From Fluctibacter halophilus (GTDB lineage Bacteria; Pseudomonadota; Gammaproteobacteria; Enterobacterales; Alteromonadaceae), in the NCBI RefSeq assembly GCF_020687825.1, contig NZ_JAJEWP010000004.1, positions 124,001 through 188,000 of the forward strand: a stretch of 64,000 bases of DNA, read 5' to 3'. The translations under genes were made by a program, and so were the position numbers. The number at the start of each line of letters is the position of its first letter. Position 1 is the stretch's first letter. The notes below the pieces were generated by a model that saw only the letters and a list, made by a program, of their open reading frames with translations, had not been told where the DNA came from and made no database searches. Shown one piece after another: positions 19,213 through 29,704 of this stretch.

Positions 19213-20238
19213 ATGTCGCGACGACCATTGACTGCAATGTTTATGTTATGCCTGATGGCATCTTCCCATGCCCAACAGCGAGGTGCTTCTGCCACTGCTG
19301 TGGTCACCCAGCCGGTTGCCTTTGAATCAGCATTGCAAACCACTCAGATTGTCGGTAACGCTGAAGCATTGCGCAGTGTTGCCCTTTACCCGGCAGTCGC
19401 TGATCGCGTGGTCGCAGTGAACTTCAAGCCCGGTCAGTGGGTGAAGCAAGGTGATGTACTGCTGGCGTTGGACGCCCGCCGACAAGAAGTTGCGGTGAGT
19501 CGCGCAGAGATACGCCTCAAAGATGCTGAGCGCAGAGTACAGCGCCTACTGGACAGTAAAAAGCAGGGCGCTGTGGCGCAAAGCGACCTGGATGACGCCA
19601 TCACGGTTCGGGATCTGGCCGCTGTTGATTTGCGTGAAGCCCGAATTGCACTGGCGGATCGCTCCGTTATCGCGCCGTTCGACGGCGTGGTCGGACTGAC
19701 CGACATTGAAGTTGGCGACCGCATCAACGAACAAACCCTGATCACCACCATTGATGATCGCCATCAGCTGTACATCAATTTCGAAGCACCGGAAAGCGCC
19801 GCAGCCCTGCTGAATCAGCAAACCAATGTGGCACTGCAACCCTGGACCGACAGACAGCAAACACTGGTTGCGACACTGGCGCAAATTGACAGCCGTGTCA
19901 GTGCCGATGACCGCACCCTCAAAGCACGGGCCCTACTCGACAACCCCGAGGATGTTTATCGTCCGGGCATGAGCTTCAGGGTTACTCTGCAAACCACAGG
20001 GCAGAACTATGCGGTTGTACCTGAAGCAAGCCTTGCCTGGGGAGCGACGGGTGCCTACGTTTGGCTGAATGCCGAGAGTAAAGCCAAACGGGTCGATGTG
20101 GAAATTGTCCAGCGTCTGCAGGGCCGTATCCTGGTCAAAGGGGACATCCCTGCTGATGGCATATTGATTGTCGAAGGGATCCAACGTTTGCGCCCCGGAC
20201 AGGCGGTTGTAGATACGGCCGTCGCGGAGGTACGCTGA
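19213..20238 (+). CDS. RND efflux periplasmic adaptor subunit
   Basis: A 341-aa membrane fusion protein with an N-terminal signal (ending MASSHAQ). The biotinyl-lipoyl halves lie at PAVADRVVAVNFKPGQWVKQGDVLLALD and IAPFDGVVGLTDIEVGDRI, flanking a short helical hairpin; a beta-barrel domain follows. It bridges the inner-membrane pump to an outer-membrane channel. AGAGG precedes the ATG. Its last codon overlaps the pump ATG (TGATG), so the two are coupled. No TolC-like gene is in the operon. Confidence 0.92.
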   Translation: MSRRPLTAMFMLCLMASSHAQQRGASATAVVTQPVAFESALQTTQIVGNAEALRSVALYPAVADRVVAVNFKPGQWVKQGDVLLALDARRQEVAVSRAEIRLKDAERRVQRLLDSKKQGAVAQSDLDDAITVRDLAAVDLREARIALADRSVIAPFDGVVGLTDIEVGDRINEQTLITTIDDRHQLYINFEAPESAAALLNQQTNVALQPWTDRQQTLVATLAQIDSRVSADDRTLKARALLDNPEDVYRPGMSFRVTLQTTGQNYAVVPEASLAWGATGAYVWLNAESKAKRVDVEIVQRLQGRILVKGDIPADGILIVEGIQRLRPGQAVVDTAVAEVR

Positions 20239-23200
20239 TGCAATCCCCCCTGTCTACAGACAACAACGACCTGCCGTCGCTGTCGATCCGCCGCCCTGTC
20301 CTGATCGTCGTGCTCAACCTGCTGATCATCATCGCCGGCATTGCGGCGATTTTTGGTCTCGAAGTGCGTGAACTTCCTGATGTGGACCGCCCCATTGTCA
20401 CCGTTACCGCCCGCTTCGTCGGCGGCTCACCGGAAACCGTTGATACAGAAGTTACCAGTAAGCTGGAAGGTGCCGTGGCGCGGGTCAGTGGGGTCAAATC
20501 CATTCGCGCCCAGAGTGAGGAAGGCTTTTCACGCATCGTGGTGGAATTCAGACCCGATATCGACCTGGAAAATGCCGCCAATGAGACCCGCGAATCGGTC
20601 AGCCGCATACAGCGGGAGTTGCCCGATCAAGTTGAACAACTTGCCATCATCAAAGCCGACAATGATGCCCAGTCCGTGGTCAGTCTGGCGGTGTCCAGTG
20701 ACACACTGAACCTGGAAACCGTCACAGAAATTGTTGAAACGGATCTGGCCCCTTTATTCCTCAGTATTCCGGGCGTCGCTGATGTACGCCTGAACGGCGA
20801 CCGGGAACGAGTACTCCGGGTCACCCTCGACCCGCTGCGCCTGACCAGTTTCGGCTTATCGGTCACAGACGTTGCGGCAGCACTGCGACTGGCACCGTTT
20901 GATGTGCCGGCGGGCAGCATCCGCAGCAGTGACCAACAACTGATCGTGCGCGCTGATGCCACCTCGGTCACCACCCAACAGGTCGAAGACATTGTGGTAC
21001 AGGGTAATACCCGAATTGGTGATGTGGCGAACGTGTACTTCGGCCCCGCCGATGCACAAAGCCTGGTCAGGCTGGATGGCAAACCGGTCGTGGGTCTGGG
21101 CATTATCCGCCAGGCCGGCTCCAACACCATTGAGATATCCGACGAAGTGCTGGCGATGGTCGAGCGTCTGGGTGACCGTTTTGCCGATCTGGACATCGTC
21201 GTCACGTCGGATGACGCTCTGTTCATCCGCAGCTCCGTTGAAGAAGTGATCCAGTCGCTTCTGCTCACCATTGCTCTGGTCATCATCACCCTGTGGGTCT
21301 TTATTGGTTCCGGCAGAACCACCATCGTTCCGGCGCTGGCCATTCCGGTTTCCCTCGTGGGTGTGTTGTCCATCATGTGGGCACTGGGCTTCTCCATCAA
21401 CATCCTGACCTTGTTGGCGCTGGTGCTTGCCACCGGCCTGATCGTCGATGATGCCATTGTGGTATCGGAAAACATTCAACGGCGACGGAACATGGGGCTG
21501 GGACCGCGTGCTGCCGCAGTGATAGGATCCCGGGAAGTGTTCTTCGCCGTCGTCGCCACCACGGCTGTGTTAGCGGCCGTGTTCATCCCTATCGCCTTTT
21601 TACCCAGCACCGCCGGGCGGCTGTTCCGGGAATTCGGCGGCGTATTGGCCGGTGCCGTGATCATATCGTCGTTTGTGGCCTTGTCACTGGTGCCCGCTCT
21701 GACCGCCCGTCTGCCCCTCAAAGCGTCCCGGGAAACCTTCCTGACCCGGTTTGGCCTGTTACTGGTCAGTGTCTACGACCGGTCACTGCAATGGGCGTTG
21801 CGACACAGCATCGTGGTGGTATCAGCCAGTCTGTTGTGTGCGCTGGGCGCAGGTTATCTGTACCAGCAACTGGATAACGAACTGCTGCCTCCTGAAGACC
21901 GCGGGAACGTGCGCATCTTTGCCCGCGGTCCGGACGGTGTAGGGATCAACTTTATGGATCGTCAGGCGCACAAAATGGAAGAGGCGCTGATGCCGTTTGT
22001 CGAAAACGGTGATATCGCATCGATCTACACCATCGTCGGGCGTTGGGATCCAAACATCGTGTTTATCACCGCGCCATTGCATCCCTGGCAGGAACGGGAG
22101 CAATCTCAGCAACAAATCATCAATGACCTGCGACCGGCGCTCGGCGACATTCCCGGTGCACCGGCACGGGCTTTCGGTGCCAACAGTCTTAACCTGCGGG
22201 GACAGGGAGGCGGTCTGGAATTTGCCCTGACCGGTAACCGTTATGAAGACATTTACCAGGCCGCTCTGGCCTTCGCTGCCGAGATTGAGCAGCGTATGCC
22301 GGCATTGGGCAAAGCGGATATCTCCTATCAGCCAACGCAGCCCCAGTTGCGGGTTAACATTGACCGGCGCCGCGCGGAAGAGCTGGGCGTATCCTTCACC
22401 GACATTGCCACAACCTTGCGGGCGGCCATCAACGGTGATGACGTGGCCGACCTCAACGTCGGCGATCAATCCATTCCGATCATGCTACAGGCGTCCCGGC
22501 AACAGCTCAGGAACCCGTCGGATCTGACCAACCTGTACGTGCAGGGTCGCAACGGTCTGGTGCCGATGTCGAGCATTGCTTACATCACCGAAGAAGGGGT
22601 TGCTGCGGAGCTTGAGCGCCACGCCCAACGTCGGGCCATCGAAATGGAACTGGAATTGCCGGCAGATGTACCGTTAAAACAGGCGGTAGAGAGTGTCCGT
22701 TCGCTGGCCCATGAGACATTGCCAGATGGCACCGGATTAGTGTTTCTGGGCGAGGCCCGGACGTTTGAAGAAACCAGTCAGCAAGTCACCATCACCTACA
22801 TCCTGGCGTTCGTGATTGTCCTGCTGGTACTGGCCGCACAGTTTGAAAGTATCAACAGTGCGGTGGTGGTGATGCTGACCGTGCCATTTGGCTTGGCCGC
22901 TGCGATTGCGGCACTGTTCCTGACCGGCACGTCGGTCAACGTCTATTCGCAGATTGGTCTGGTCATGCTGATTGGTCTGTTGGCCAAAAACGCCATCTTG
23001 CTGGTTGAGTTTGCCGACCAGTTGCGCGACAGAGGCCATTCGGTCAAACAGGCGATCATTGAAGCTGGACATGTCAGATTGCGCCCCATTGCCATGACAT
23101 TGCTGTCGACCCTGTTGGGTGGCTTGCCCCTCATCTTATCCAGTGGTGCGGGCGCAGAGGCCCGCAATGCGATTGGCTGGGTCGTGTTTGGTGGCTTGGG

Positions 23201-23363
23201 ATTGGCAGTGCTGTTTACCCTCTACCTGACCCCGGTGTTCTACTACTGGCTGGCTCGGTTTACCCGTCCCAGAGCCGACGAGAGTCAGCGCCTGAGCACA
23301 GAGTTAGCCAGTGCCGATCAGGCGATTGGCAGGAGCACGGCCTCAGACCCCCAGAGAACGTAA
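20238..23363 (+). CDS. RND efflux pump, inner-membrane transporter (HAE1 type)
   Basis: A 1041-aa AcrB-family proton antiporter: TM1 near residue 20, a large periplasmic domain, TM2-6, a second periplasmic domain and TM8-12. The proton relay is intact: Asp-Asp in GLIVDDAIV (TM4) and Lys in GLLAKNAIL (TM10). The substrate range cannot be read from sequence; the group is closer to MexF/VexF-like pumps with a single adaptor than to metal pumps. It probably uses an outer-membrane channel encoded elsewhere. The 3' end overlaps a small opposite-strand gene by 21 nt. Confidence 0.93.
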   Translation: MQSPLSTDNNDLPSLSIRRPVLIVVLNLLIIIAGIAAIFGLEVRELPDVDRPIVTVTARFVGGSPETVDTEVTSKLEGAVARVSGVKSIRAQSEEGFSRIVVEFRPDIDLENAANETRESVSRIQRELPDQVEQLAIIKADNDAQSVVSLAVSSDTLNLETVTEIVETDLAPLFLSIPGVADVRLNGDRERVLRVTLDPLRLTSFGLSVTDVAAALRLAPFDVPAGSIRSSDQQLIVRADATSVTTQQVEDIVVQGNTRIGDVANVYFGPADAQSLVRLDGKPVVGLGIIRQAGSNTIEISDEVLAMVERLGDRFADLDIVVTSDDALFIRSSVEEVIQSLLLTIALVIITLWVFIGSGRTTIVPALAIPVSLVGVLSIMWALGFSINILTLLALVLATGLIVDDAIVVSENIQRRRNMGLGPRAAAVIGSREVFFAVVATTAVLAAVFIPIAFLPSTAGRLFREFGGVLAGAVIISSFVALSLVPALTARLPLKASRETFLTRFGLLLVSVYDRSLQWALRHSIVVVSASLLCALGAGYLYQQLDNELLPPEDRGNVRIFARGPDGVGINFMDRQAHKMEEALMPFVENGDIASIYTIVGRWDPNIVFITAPLHPWQEREQSQQQIINDLRPALGDIPGAPARAFGANSLNLRGQGGGLEFALTGNRYEDIYQAALAFAAEIEQRMPALGKADISYQPTQPQLRVNIDRRRAEELGVSFTDIATTLRAAINGDDVADLNVGDQSIPIMLQASRQQLRNPSDLTNLYVQGRNGLVPMSSIAYITEEGVAAELERHAQRRAIEMELELPADVPLKQAVESVRSLAHETLPDGTGLVFLGEARTFEETSQQVTITYILAFVIVLLVLAAQFESINSAVVVMLTVPFGLAAAIAALFLTGTSVNVYSQIGLVMLIGLLAKNAILLVEFADQLRDRGHSVKQAIIEAGHVRLRPIAMTLLSTLLGGLPLILSSGAGAEARNAIGWVVFGGLGLAVLFTLYLTPVFYYWLARFTRPRADESQRLSTELASADQAIGRSTASDPQRT

Positions 23364-23615
23364 GTTTTTGCGCGCTTCGATCAGCACCTCATCGTGGGTC
23401 ACGAACAGGTCAAGGAAGCACGGGCGTCGTGTGAACGTATGCACGGCGCCTTGGGGCGCGATTTGCAGGTACAGCAATGCCGGTTCATCGTCGTCGCTGT
23501 CACACTCAACTTCGACCACTTCGTTCATGTAGCGCTGAACCAGAACATTGCGTAATTCGCGCAACGAGCTCACGGTTAGGCTCGGCTCCCACATATGTCG
23601 AATCGTATACACCAC
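23343..23615 (-). CDS. Small conserved-looking protein of unknown function
   Basis: A 90-aa acidic protein with an all-soluble mix of short helices and strands: SLRELRNVLVQRYMNEVVEVECDSDDDEPALLYLQ, then FTRRPCFLDLFVTHDEVL. I do not recognise the family. The start is one of two adjacent GTG codons (23615 or 23612) preceded by GAGGG. It lies just downstream of the two tRNA-Gly genes in the same direction and may be read from their promoter. Confidence 0.55.
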   Translation of the reverse strand: MVYTIRHMWEPSLTVSSLRELRNVLVQRYMNEVVEVECDSDDDEPALLYLQIAPQGAVHTFTRRPCFLDLFVTHDEVLIEARKNLRSLGV

Positions 23616-23727
23616 TTACCCTCAGAGAATAATAACCAGGGCATTTTAGGCATTACGTAGACACAGACAATTAGACCAATGGCGAGTTTTTCATCACCTG
23701 AACGGACATGTATGAAAGAGGAGAAAT

Positions 23728-23803
<76 letters not shown>

Positions 23804-23843
23804 ATTTTGGTGCTGCGATGTGCAGACAGATTTTGACAATGTT

Positions 23844-23919
<76 letters not shown>

Positions 23920-23957
23920 GTCACATTGTGCGCGCTTCAGTACCGAAGCGGGTGCGC

Positions 23958-23985
23958 ATTTTACAAAAATGCCACTAAGACGCAA
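23958..23985 (-). promoter_or_regulatory. Sigma-70 promoter of the tRNA-Gly pair
   Basis: On the minus strand, TTGCGT (23985-23980) and TAAAAT (23963-23958) are 16 nt apart. The -10 is followed by a GC-rich discriminator (GCGCACCCGC), typical of stringently controlled stable-RNA promoters. Confidence 0.6.
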
Positions 23986-24022
23986 GCGTTATTTTTAACT
24001 CCGCCGCGCAAGTGGCGTTTTT

Positions 24023-24568
24023 TTAAACGCTGAAGACCTTTTCGCGGTAAAAACGCAGTTCAGCAATGGATTCCCGAATGTCGTCCAGAGCCAGGTGGGT
24101 TCCCTGCTTGGTAAAACCATTGAGGATATCCGGCTGCCAGCGACGCACCAATTCTTTGATGGTGCTGACATCGATACTGCGATAATGAAAATAATCTTCC
24201 AGTTCAGGCATGTACTTGACCATAAAGCGACGATCCTGGCCGATGGTATTGCCGCACAGCGGCGACTTGCCTTTTGGTACGTGCTGTTGCAGAAACGCAA
24301 TGGTCTGTACTGCGGCATCGGTCACGCTGACATTACTGGCACGACAACGGGCGGTGAGGCCAGACTTACCGTGGGTTTCCACGCACCAGGGGTCCATATT
24401 GTCCAGCACATCATCAGGCTGATGGACAGCCAGTACCGGCCCTTCAGCCACCACATTGAGCTGAGAATCGGTGACGATGGTGGCAATCTCCAACACCACA
24501 TCCGTTTCCGGATCCAGTCCGGTCATTTCCATATCAATCCAAACCAGATTGTTTTCGTCAGCAGCCAT
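24023..24568 (-). CDS. orn: Oligoribonuclease
   Basis: A 181-aa 3'-5' exoribonuclease that degrades 2-5 nt RNAs and the linear dinucleotide pGpG from c-di-GMP turnover. The DEDDh residues are visible: D and E in [12 protein letters not shown] in [10 protein letters not shown], and H and D in [13 protein letters not shown]. The start is ATG 24568, giving exactly the E. coli length; the frame stays open to 24985 but that extension is not Orn-like and crosses the rsgA start. It is divergent from rsgA, as in many gammaproteobacteria. Confidence 0.97.
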   Translation of the reverse strand: MAADENNLVWIDMEMTGLDPETDVVLEIATIVTDSQLNVVAEGPVLAVHQPDDVLDNMDPWCVETHGKSGLTARCRASNVSVTDAAVQTIAFLQQHVPKGKSPLCGNTIGQDRRFMVKYMPELEDYFHYRSIDVSTIKELVRRWQPDILNGFTKQGTHLALDDIRESIAELRFYREKVFSV

Positions 24569-24682
24569 GGTCAGTGTCAATCTCCAAAAAATACCTGCAT
24601 CACGGACAGGAAAAAGTACCAATAACGGGGTCGTGAAGGTACCATGTATGCCCATTGAAGACCAATAGAGTATGACATTCCG

Positions 24683-25714
24683 GTGGCAAAAAGACCAAAA
24701 CTGACCCATCGACAAAAACGTCAGGTTTCTGCCAACCGACGCAAACGAATGAGCCAGGCTGACACGCCAGTGAGTGACGAGCATCTGGGGCCACTGCAAT
24801 CCGGTCTGGTCACCGGGCGCTTTGGTAAACACGCCGATGTCGAAGCCAGCGATGGCACCGTGTGGCGCTGTCACATTCGCCGTACCATCGACAGCGTGGT
24901 GTGTGGTGACAAGGTACAGTTCCGTCCCGGTCAGGACAGCAGTGATGTCATCAGTGGCGTGATAGAGCTGGTAGAAGATCGTCACTCGGTACTCAAACGC
25001 CCGGATTACTACGACGGCGAAAAGCCGGTTGCGGCCAACATTGATCAGATCATCATTGTCAGTGCCGTGCTACCCACCCTGTCGACCAACATCATCGACC
25101 GCTACCTGGTTGCCGCTGAGGACGTTGGCATCCCACCGCTGATCCTGCTCAACAAAGTGGAGTTGCTCGACGACGCGCAACGCCAGGCGGTGGAACAGCA
25201 ATTGACTGTCTATCGCGATATCGGCTACCCCCTGCTGTACACCAGCTGCAAATCCGGTGAAGGGCTCGACACCCTGAAGCAGACCCTGATCGACAAGGTC
25301 AGTGTGTTTGTCGGCCAATCCGGGGTGGGGAAATCCAGTCTGGTCAATCAATTGCTGCCCAAAGCCAATGAGGCCATCGGCGCACTATCGGACACCTCCG
25401 GGCTGGGCCAACACACCACCACCGCAGCCAAGTTGCTGCACTTCCCCGATGGCGGTGACCTGATTGACTCTCCCGGCGTGCGAGAGTTCGCGCTGTGGCA
25501 TTTGCCCACCGAGCGGGTCACCTGGGGGTTCCGTGAGTTCCGCGACTACCTTGGCGGCTGTAAATTCCGGGATTGTAAGCATCAGGACGATCCGGGTTGT
25601 TTGCTGCGCAGTGCGGTTGAGGATGGCCATATCAGTCCTGAGCGCTTTGCCAGCTATCACAAAATTTTGCAGACCATGCAGGACCAGCGCCCTACCCGGC
25701 ATATTCCGCTGTAA
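24683..25714 (+). CDS. rsgA: Ribosome small-subunit-dependent GTPase A
   Basis: A 343-aa circularly permuted GTPase that checks late 30S subunit maturation. It has a basic N-terminus ([22 protein letters not shown]) starting at GTG, then an OB fold. The motifs follow in permuted order G4 NKVE, G1 GQSGVGKS and G3 DSPG. The zinc finger includes CKFRDCKH and DPGC. It is followed by psd, as in E. coli. Confidence 0.97.
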   Translation: MAKRPKLTHRQKRQVSANRRKRMSQADTPVSDEHLGPLQSGLVTGRFGKHADVEASDGTVWRCHIRRTIDSVVCGDKVQFRPGQDSSDVISGVIELVEDRHSVLKRPDYYDGEKPVAANIDQIIIVSAVLPTLSTNIIDRYLVAAEDVGIPPLILLNKVELLDDAQRQAVEQQLTVYRDIGYPLLYTSCKSGEGLDTLKQTLIDKVSVFVGQSGVGKSSLVNQLLPKANEAIGALSDTSGLGQHTTTAAKLLHFPDGGDLIDSPGVREFALWHLPTERVTWGFREFRDYLGGCKFRDCKHQDDPGCLLRSAVEDGHISPERFASYHKILQTMQDQRPTRHIPL

Positions 25715-25815
25715 GCAAACCCGCTGTTTTCGAATGACTTAGACCCACTGGATCTCACGTTGCCGGGCAAGTTGGTGTACAATCCGCGGCGTCATCATTT
25801 TATGGAGTAGATCCG

Positions 25816-26676
25816 TTGATTAATTGGTTGAAAGTTCGGTTGCAGTATGTGCTGCCCAAACATCTGTTGTCCCGTCTGGTTGGGACACTGGCAGCGGCAA
25901 AAGCCGGACGCCTGACAACGGCGTTAATCAAAGCCTTTATCAAACAATACCGTGTGGACATGTCTGAGGCGGTCTTGTCAGATCCTGAAGACTACGCCAC
26001 CTTCAACGACTTTTTCACCCGCGAACTGCGTCCCGGCCTGCGTCCGTTTGTCGAAGACGACAAGCAGCTGGGCTATCCGGTCGACGGTACCGTCAGCCAG
26101 CTGGGTCCGATTGATCAGGATCGGGTGTTTCAGGCCAAAGGCCATGACTACAGCCTGACCACCCTGCTGGGTGGAAATCCGGATATCGCAGCGCCTTTTA
26201 TCGGCGGTGAATTCGCCACCATTTACCTGTCACCCCGTGACTATCACCGTATTCATATGCCCATGGATGCCGTGCTCACTGACATGCTGTATGTCCCCGG
26301 TGAACTGTTCTCGGTTAACCCTCTGACCACAGAAAATGTGCCCGGCTTATTCGCCCGCAATGAGCGGGTCGTGTGTGTGTTTGATACCGCGCACGGCAAG
26401 ATGGCGATGGTATTGGTCGGAGCCACCATTGTGGCCAGTATCGAAACCGTGTGGGCCGGTACCGTAACCCCGCCGGCAGGTCAGAATGTTCAGCATTGGC
26501 GTTACCCTACCGAAGGCGAGCATGCCATTCGTCTGAACAAGGGCGACGAAATGGGCCGCTTTAAACTCGGCTCCACCGTCGTTGCCTGTTTTGCCCCTGA
26601 CATGCTGGCGTTCGATGGCCAACAAGCCGGGGATGTGACCCGTTTGGGTGAATTGTTTGCGACCTTGAAAGCCTGA
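25816..26676 (+). CDS. psd: Phosphatidylserine decarboxylase proenzyme
   Basis: A 286-aa inner-membrane enzyme that makes phosphatidylethanolamine. It starts at TTG after a GGAG-type site and matches E. coli Psd throughout ([38 protein letters not shown]). The self-cleavage motif is LGST, with Ser253 becoming the pyruvoyl group of the alpha chain. The 34-residue C-terminal chain is of normal size. Confidence 0.97.
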   Translation: MINWLKVRLQYVLPKHLLSRLVGTLAAAKAGRLTTALIKAFIKQYRVDMSEAVLSDPEDYATFNDFFTRELRPGLRPFVEDDKQLGYPVDGTVSQLGPIDQDRVFQAKGHDYSLTTLLGGNPDIAAPFIGGEFATIYLSPRDYHRIHMPMDAVLTDMLYVPGELFSVNPLTTENVPGLFARNERVVCVFDTAHGKMAMVLVGATIVASIETVWAGTVTPPAGQNVQHWRYPTEGEHAIRLNKGDEMGRFKLGSTVVACFAPDMLAFDGQQAGDVTRLGELFATLKA

Positions 26677-26680
26677 TCCT

Positions 26681-27541
26681 GTGGATCCGGTTAAGAAGAG
26701 CCTGTGGTCGTTGCACCTGACAGTGATCCTGTTAGGTGCGACAGCCTTGTTCTCCAAGCTCATTCCACTCAGTGCCACCGATATCACCTTCGGTCGCTCG
26801 CTGGTCGCGTTTGTGGTGCTTGCCGCGCTGGTCAAGCTGACCGGCAACAGCCTGAAGCTGCAATCAGCAAAATGTTATGCCATCGCGCTGTTACTCGGCG
26901 TATTGATGGCCGCCCATTGGGTGACTTACTTTGCCGCCATGCAGTACGCCAGCGTGTCGGTGGGCATGATTGCCCTGTTTACCTTCCCGGTCATTGCCGT
27001 ATTGCTGGAGCCGCTGTTCGAGCGAAACCGGTTGCACTGGCAGGATGTCGTCAGTGCCCTGGTCGTGTTGGGCGGTATTGCGCTGATTGTGCCGGAGACG
27101 GATCTGGCCAATGAGACGACCCTCGGTATTGGTATTGGCATCCTGTCAGCCGTGCTGTATGCGTTCAGGAACCTTATCCACCGTAAACACTTTTCCCACT
27201 ACAGCGGCGCCCACGCCATGGCCTATCAGACCCTGATCATTTTCCTGTGTCTGATTGGTTTTGCGTCTGATCAGGTTTATCAGGCATCCCTACACACCTA
27301 CGGCTTGTTGCTGGTGCTGGGGGTGTTTTTAACCGCCCTTCCCCATGCCCTGATCGCCACCAGCCTCAAACACCTGCGGGTCAAAACCTTCTCGTTGGTG
27401 GCTTGTATGCAGCCGTTTTATGGCGTCATCCTGGCCATCGTTATTCTGGGTGAAACCCCTACCTGGCAAACATTTGTGGGTGGCATTTTGGTCATCTCTG
27501 CGGCAATCTACGAAACCATCAATGCCCAGAAACGTCAGTAA
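26681..27541 (+). CDS. EamA/DMT family permease
   Basis: A 286-aa protein with ten predicted membrane segments arranged as two EamA repeats (conserved Glu-Pro in LLEPLFER and LGETPT in the second half). Start is GTG, 5 nt after psd. It belongs to the drug/metabolite transporter superfamily; the substrate is not predictable. It probably shares a transcript with psd and the following gene. Confidence 0.88.
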   Translation: MDPVKKSLWSLHLTVILLGATALFSKLIPLSATDITFGRSLVAFVVLAALVKLTGNSLKLQSAKCYAIALLLGVLMAAHWVTYFAAMQYASVSVGMIALFTFPVIAVLLEPLFERNRLHWQDVVSALVVLGGIALIVPETDLANETTLGIGIGILSAVLYAFRNLIHRKHFSHYSGAHAMAYQTLIIFLCLIGFASDQVYQASLHTYGLLLVLGVFLTALPHALIATSLKHLRVKTFSLVACMQPFYGVILAIVILGETPTWQTFVGGILVISAAIYETINAQKRQ

Positions 27542-27550
27542 CGGATCACC

Positions 27551-28249
27551 ATGCAGATATTCGCCCATCGCGGTGCCAGTGCCCACGCGCCTGAAAACAC
27601 CCTGTTAGCGTTTGAGATTGCCGTTGAACAAGGTGCCGATGGCATCGAAATTGACGTACACGAGCACAACGGCGAATTCTGGGTGCTGCACGATCGCTGG
27701 CTGCACCGCACCACCAGTGGCAGTGGTCGCCTGCAGGATCATGCCAGTGACGTGATCGAACAGCTCGATGCCGGTCAGCGACAGAGCATCCCCACCCTTG
27801 CGCAGGCAATGAACCTGATTGGCGGGCGTTGTGAGCTGAACATTGAAATGAAAGGCATTGTTCATCCACACCTGTTACTCGACTATGTTGACAATGCCTG
27901 TCAACACACCGGTTTTACTCACCCGCAATTGCTGTTTTCATCCTTTGATCACCATCTGCTCAAGGCACTTTCAGACTTAGCGCCAACCTTTCGCCTGGGC
28001 GGTCTGGTGGCCGGCAAACCCATCGACTATGCCGCCTTTGCCCAGTCGCTGGGATGCTGGTCGGTACATTGTGATGTGGGGTTCGTCGACAAGGCCTTTG
28101 TGGATGATGCCCACCAACGGGGTTTGAAAATACTCGTTTATACCGTGGATGAAAAAGAAGACTTGCTGCAACTGGCCGACTGGGGCGTTGATGGTGTGTT
28201 CAGTAACAGTCCGGTGCATGCCCGGGAGCTATTGCAGTTCAGGGGCTAA
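27551..28249 (+). CDS. ugpQ: Glycerophosphodiester phosphodiesterase
   Basis: A 232-aa cytoplasmic enzyme that splits glycerophosphodiesters to glycerol-3-phosphate and an alcohol. The GDPD signature is clear: HRGASAHAPENT, GIEIDVHE and VLHD carry the catalytic His pair and metal-binding Glu/Asp. There is no signal peptide, which fits UgpQ rather than periplasmic GlpQ. It follows the EamA gene by 9 nt; the role fits phospholipid turnover alongside psd. Confidence 0.9.
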   Translation: MQIFAHRGASAHAPENTLLAFEIAVEQGADGIEIDVHEHNGEFWVLHDRWLHRTTSGSGRLQDHASDVIEQLDAGQRQSIPTLAQAMNLIGGRCELNIEMKGIVHPHLLLDYVDNACQHTGFTHPQLLFSSFDHHLLKALSDLAPTFRLGGLVAGKPIDYAAFAQSLGCWSVHCDVGFVDKAFVDDAHQRGLKILVYTVDEKEDLLQLADWGVDGVFSNSPVHARELLQFRG

Positions 28250-28264
28250 CAGGGGTCGTGATGA

Positions 28265-28660
28265 CTAATTCGATTCGCAGTGGTTGCAGGTGTTGCAGCT
28301 CTGACAAAGACGGATGTTCGCCACATGGGCCACCACAATCAGCAACGCACCGGTGGCAATGGTGAAGGGCTCATAGGCCTCACCAAACATGTCTTTGTTC
28401 CAGTAAATCAGGCCGCCAAGCAACAGGCTGTACAACGGGTACAGTTGGCGATGGTAGCGATAGAATCCGGACAGCAATGCCCAGAAACCAATCATCATCG
28501 ACAGCGACAGAATGGTTTTTTCAAACCAGTCCTGGGCAAAGAAGCTCGCACTGACGTAGGGTAACACGGGGATCAGTATCGGCAGCAACAGACAATGCAG
28601 GGCACACAGGCTCGACGCCCAGATACCGACTTTGTCTTTGATTGAAGATTTTGCTGACAC
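28265..28660 (-). CDS. MerC-like membrane protein
   Basis: A 131-aa protein with four membrane segments. The first carries SSLCALHCLLLPI, the Cys-x-x-His-Cys motif of MerC-type proteins; the C-terminus has a cysteine cluster (CQSCNTCNHC). MerC proteins of mer operons import mercuric ions, but chromosomal members like this one lie outside mer operons and may handle other metals. No mer genes are near. It is convergent with ugpQ. Confidence 0.8.
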   Translation of the reverse strand: MSAKSSIKDKVGIWASSLCALHCLLLPILIPVLPYVSASFFAQDWFEKTILSLSMMIGFWALLSGFYRYHRQLYPLYSLLLGGLIYWNKDMFGEAYEPFTIATGALLIVVAHVANIRLCQSCNTCNHCESN

Positions 28661-28751
28661 CGTAAAGCACCCAATTGCTCTGAAAAGAAACGTTATAGTA
28701 TAACATTTCCATAAAAATGCAATGGTTGTGGTTTAAAAAAGCCGCTGTGTT

Positions 28752-29693
28752 TTAGGTGTCTGACTTGCCCCGTAAGCGACCAATACCCAACACGAGCAGC
28801 GCAATAAAGGCGCCAATCAATACACCAACCAGACCTTCCAGTACGATGCCGCTGACACCGTGCAGCCAGGCCGGCAGACCTTGTTGGAGCGGTGCAAGCA
28901 CGCTGTCGACCAAATGGTGCAGCACCTCAATGTTGTGTACCAGCAAGCCACCACCGACCAGAAACATGGCGGCGGTACCGATCACGGTCAGACTTTTCAT
29001 CAGCGCCGGGGCCGTCATCAGCAATCCCCGACCCAGTGCACGTTGCAATGGATTAAAATCACCGCTCAGTGACTTGCGCAATAAATACAGGCCCATGTCG
29101 TCCAGTTTGACGATAGCCGCCACCAGTCCGTACACGCCCACCGTAAATGCCAGTGCCAGCCCCGCCAGTACCGATATCTGAGTAGCAAAATCAGCGTCCT
29201 GAACGGAACCGAGTACAATGACAATGATTTCCGCAGACAGAATAAAGTCGGTGCGAATGGCCCCTTTGATCTTGTCTTTTTCCAGCGCGACCAGGTCGAT
29301 AGCCGGGTCCTGTAGCGCTTTGAGTTTCTCACCGTGCAACGGATCGTCCTGCTGGCTGTGCAGCCAGCGATGGAGCAGTTTTTCAGCCCCCTCGAAGCAC
29401 AGATAGGCGCCGCCAATGACCATCAGTACCGCAATCAACACCGGCACAAAAGCACTGATCAGCAGCGCGCTGGGCACCAGGATCACTTTGTTCCAGAACG
29501 AGCCCTTGGCCACCGCCCATACCACCGGCAATTCCCGTTCGGCACGAATACCGGACACTTGCTCGGCATTCAGGGCTAAATCATCCCCCAACACACCGGC
29601 GGTTTTCTTGGCCGCCACTTTGGATAACACTGCCACATCGTCGAGCATGGTTGCGATGTCATCGAGTAGCGCGAGTAAGTTAGCCGCAGCCAT
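28752..29693 (-). CDS. DUF808 (YedI) family membrane protein
   Basis: A 313-aa protein with about six membrane segments. The N-terminus LLALLDDIATMLDDVAVLSKVAAKKTAGVLGDDLALNA is the DUF808 signature, and YLCFEGAEKLLHRW follows the second segment. The function is unknown. It is 11 nt downstream of yibQ and is probably the last gene of the gpmI-envC-yibQ unit. Confidence 0.88.
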   Translation of the reverse strand: MAAANLLALLDDIATMLDDVAVLSKVAAKKTAGVLGDDLALNAEQVSGIRAERELPVVWAVAKGSFWNKVILVPSALLISAFVPVLIAVLMVIGGAYLCFEGAEKLLHRWLHSQQDDPLHGEKLKALQDPAIDLVALEKDKIKGAIRTDFILSAEIIVIVLGSVQDADFATQISVLAGLALAFTVGVYGLVAAIVKLDDMGLYLLRKSLSGDFNPLQRALGRGLLMTAPALMKSLTVIGTAAMFLVGGGLLVHNIEVLHHLVDSVLAPLQQGLPAWLHGVSGIVLEGLVGVLIGAFIALLVLGIGRLRGKSDT

Positions 29694-29704
29694 AGTGAGT
29701 TTCC

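Noticed and set aside
20627-21475. Long leftward frame of 282 codons inside the RND pump gene
   Set aside because: Serine/arginine-rich shadow of a GC-rich gene; the plus strand carries the complete pump with its proton relay residues.
24001-24035. Hairpin with T run at the end of orn (GCGTTT...AAACGC)
   Set aside because: Only six weak base pairs that overlap the orn stop codon; too weak to call as a terminator.
24569-24985. N-terminal extension of the orn frame
   Set aside because: The extension has no Orn similarity and crosses the divergent rsgA start; ATG 24568 gives the standard 181-aa enzyme.
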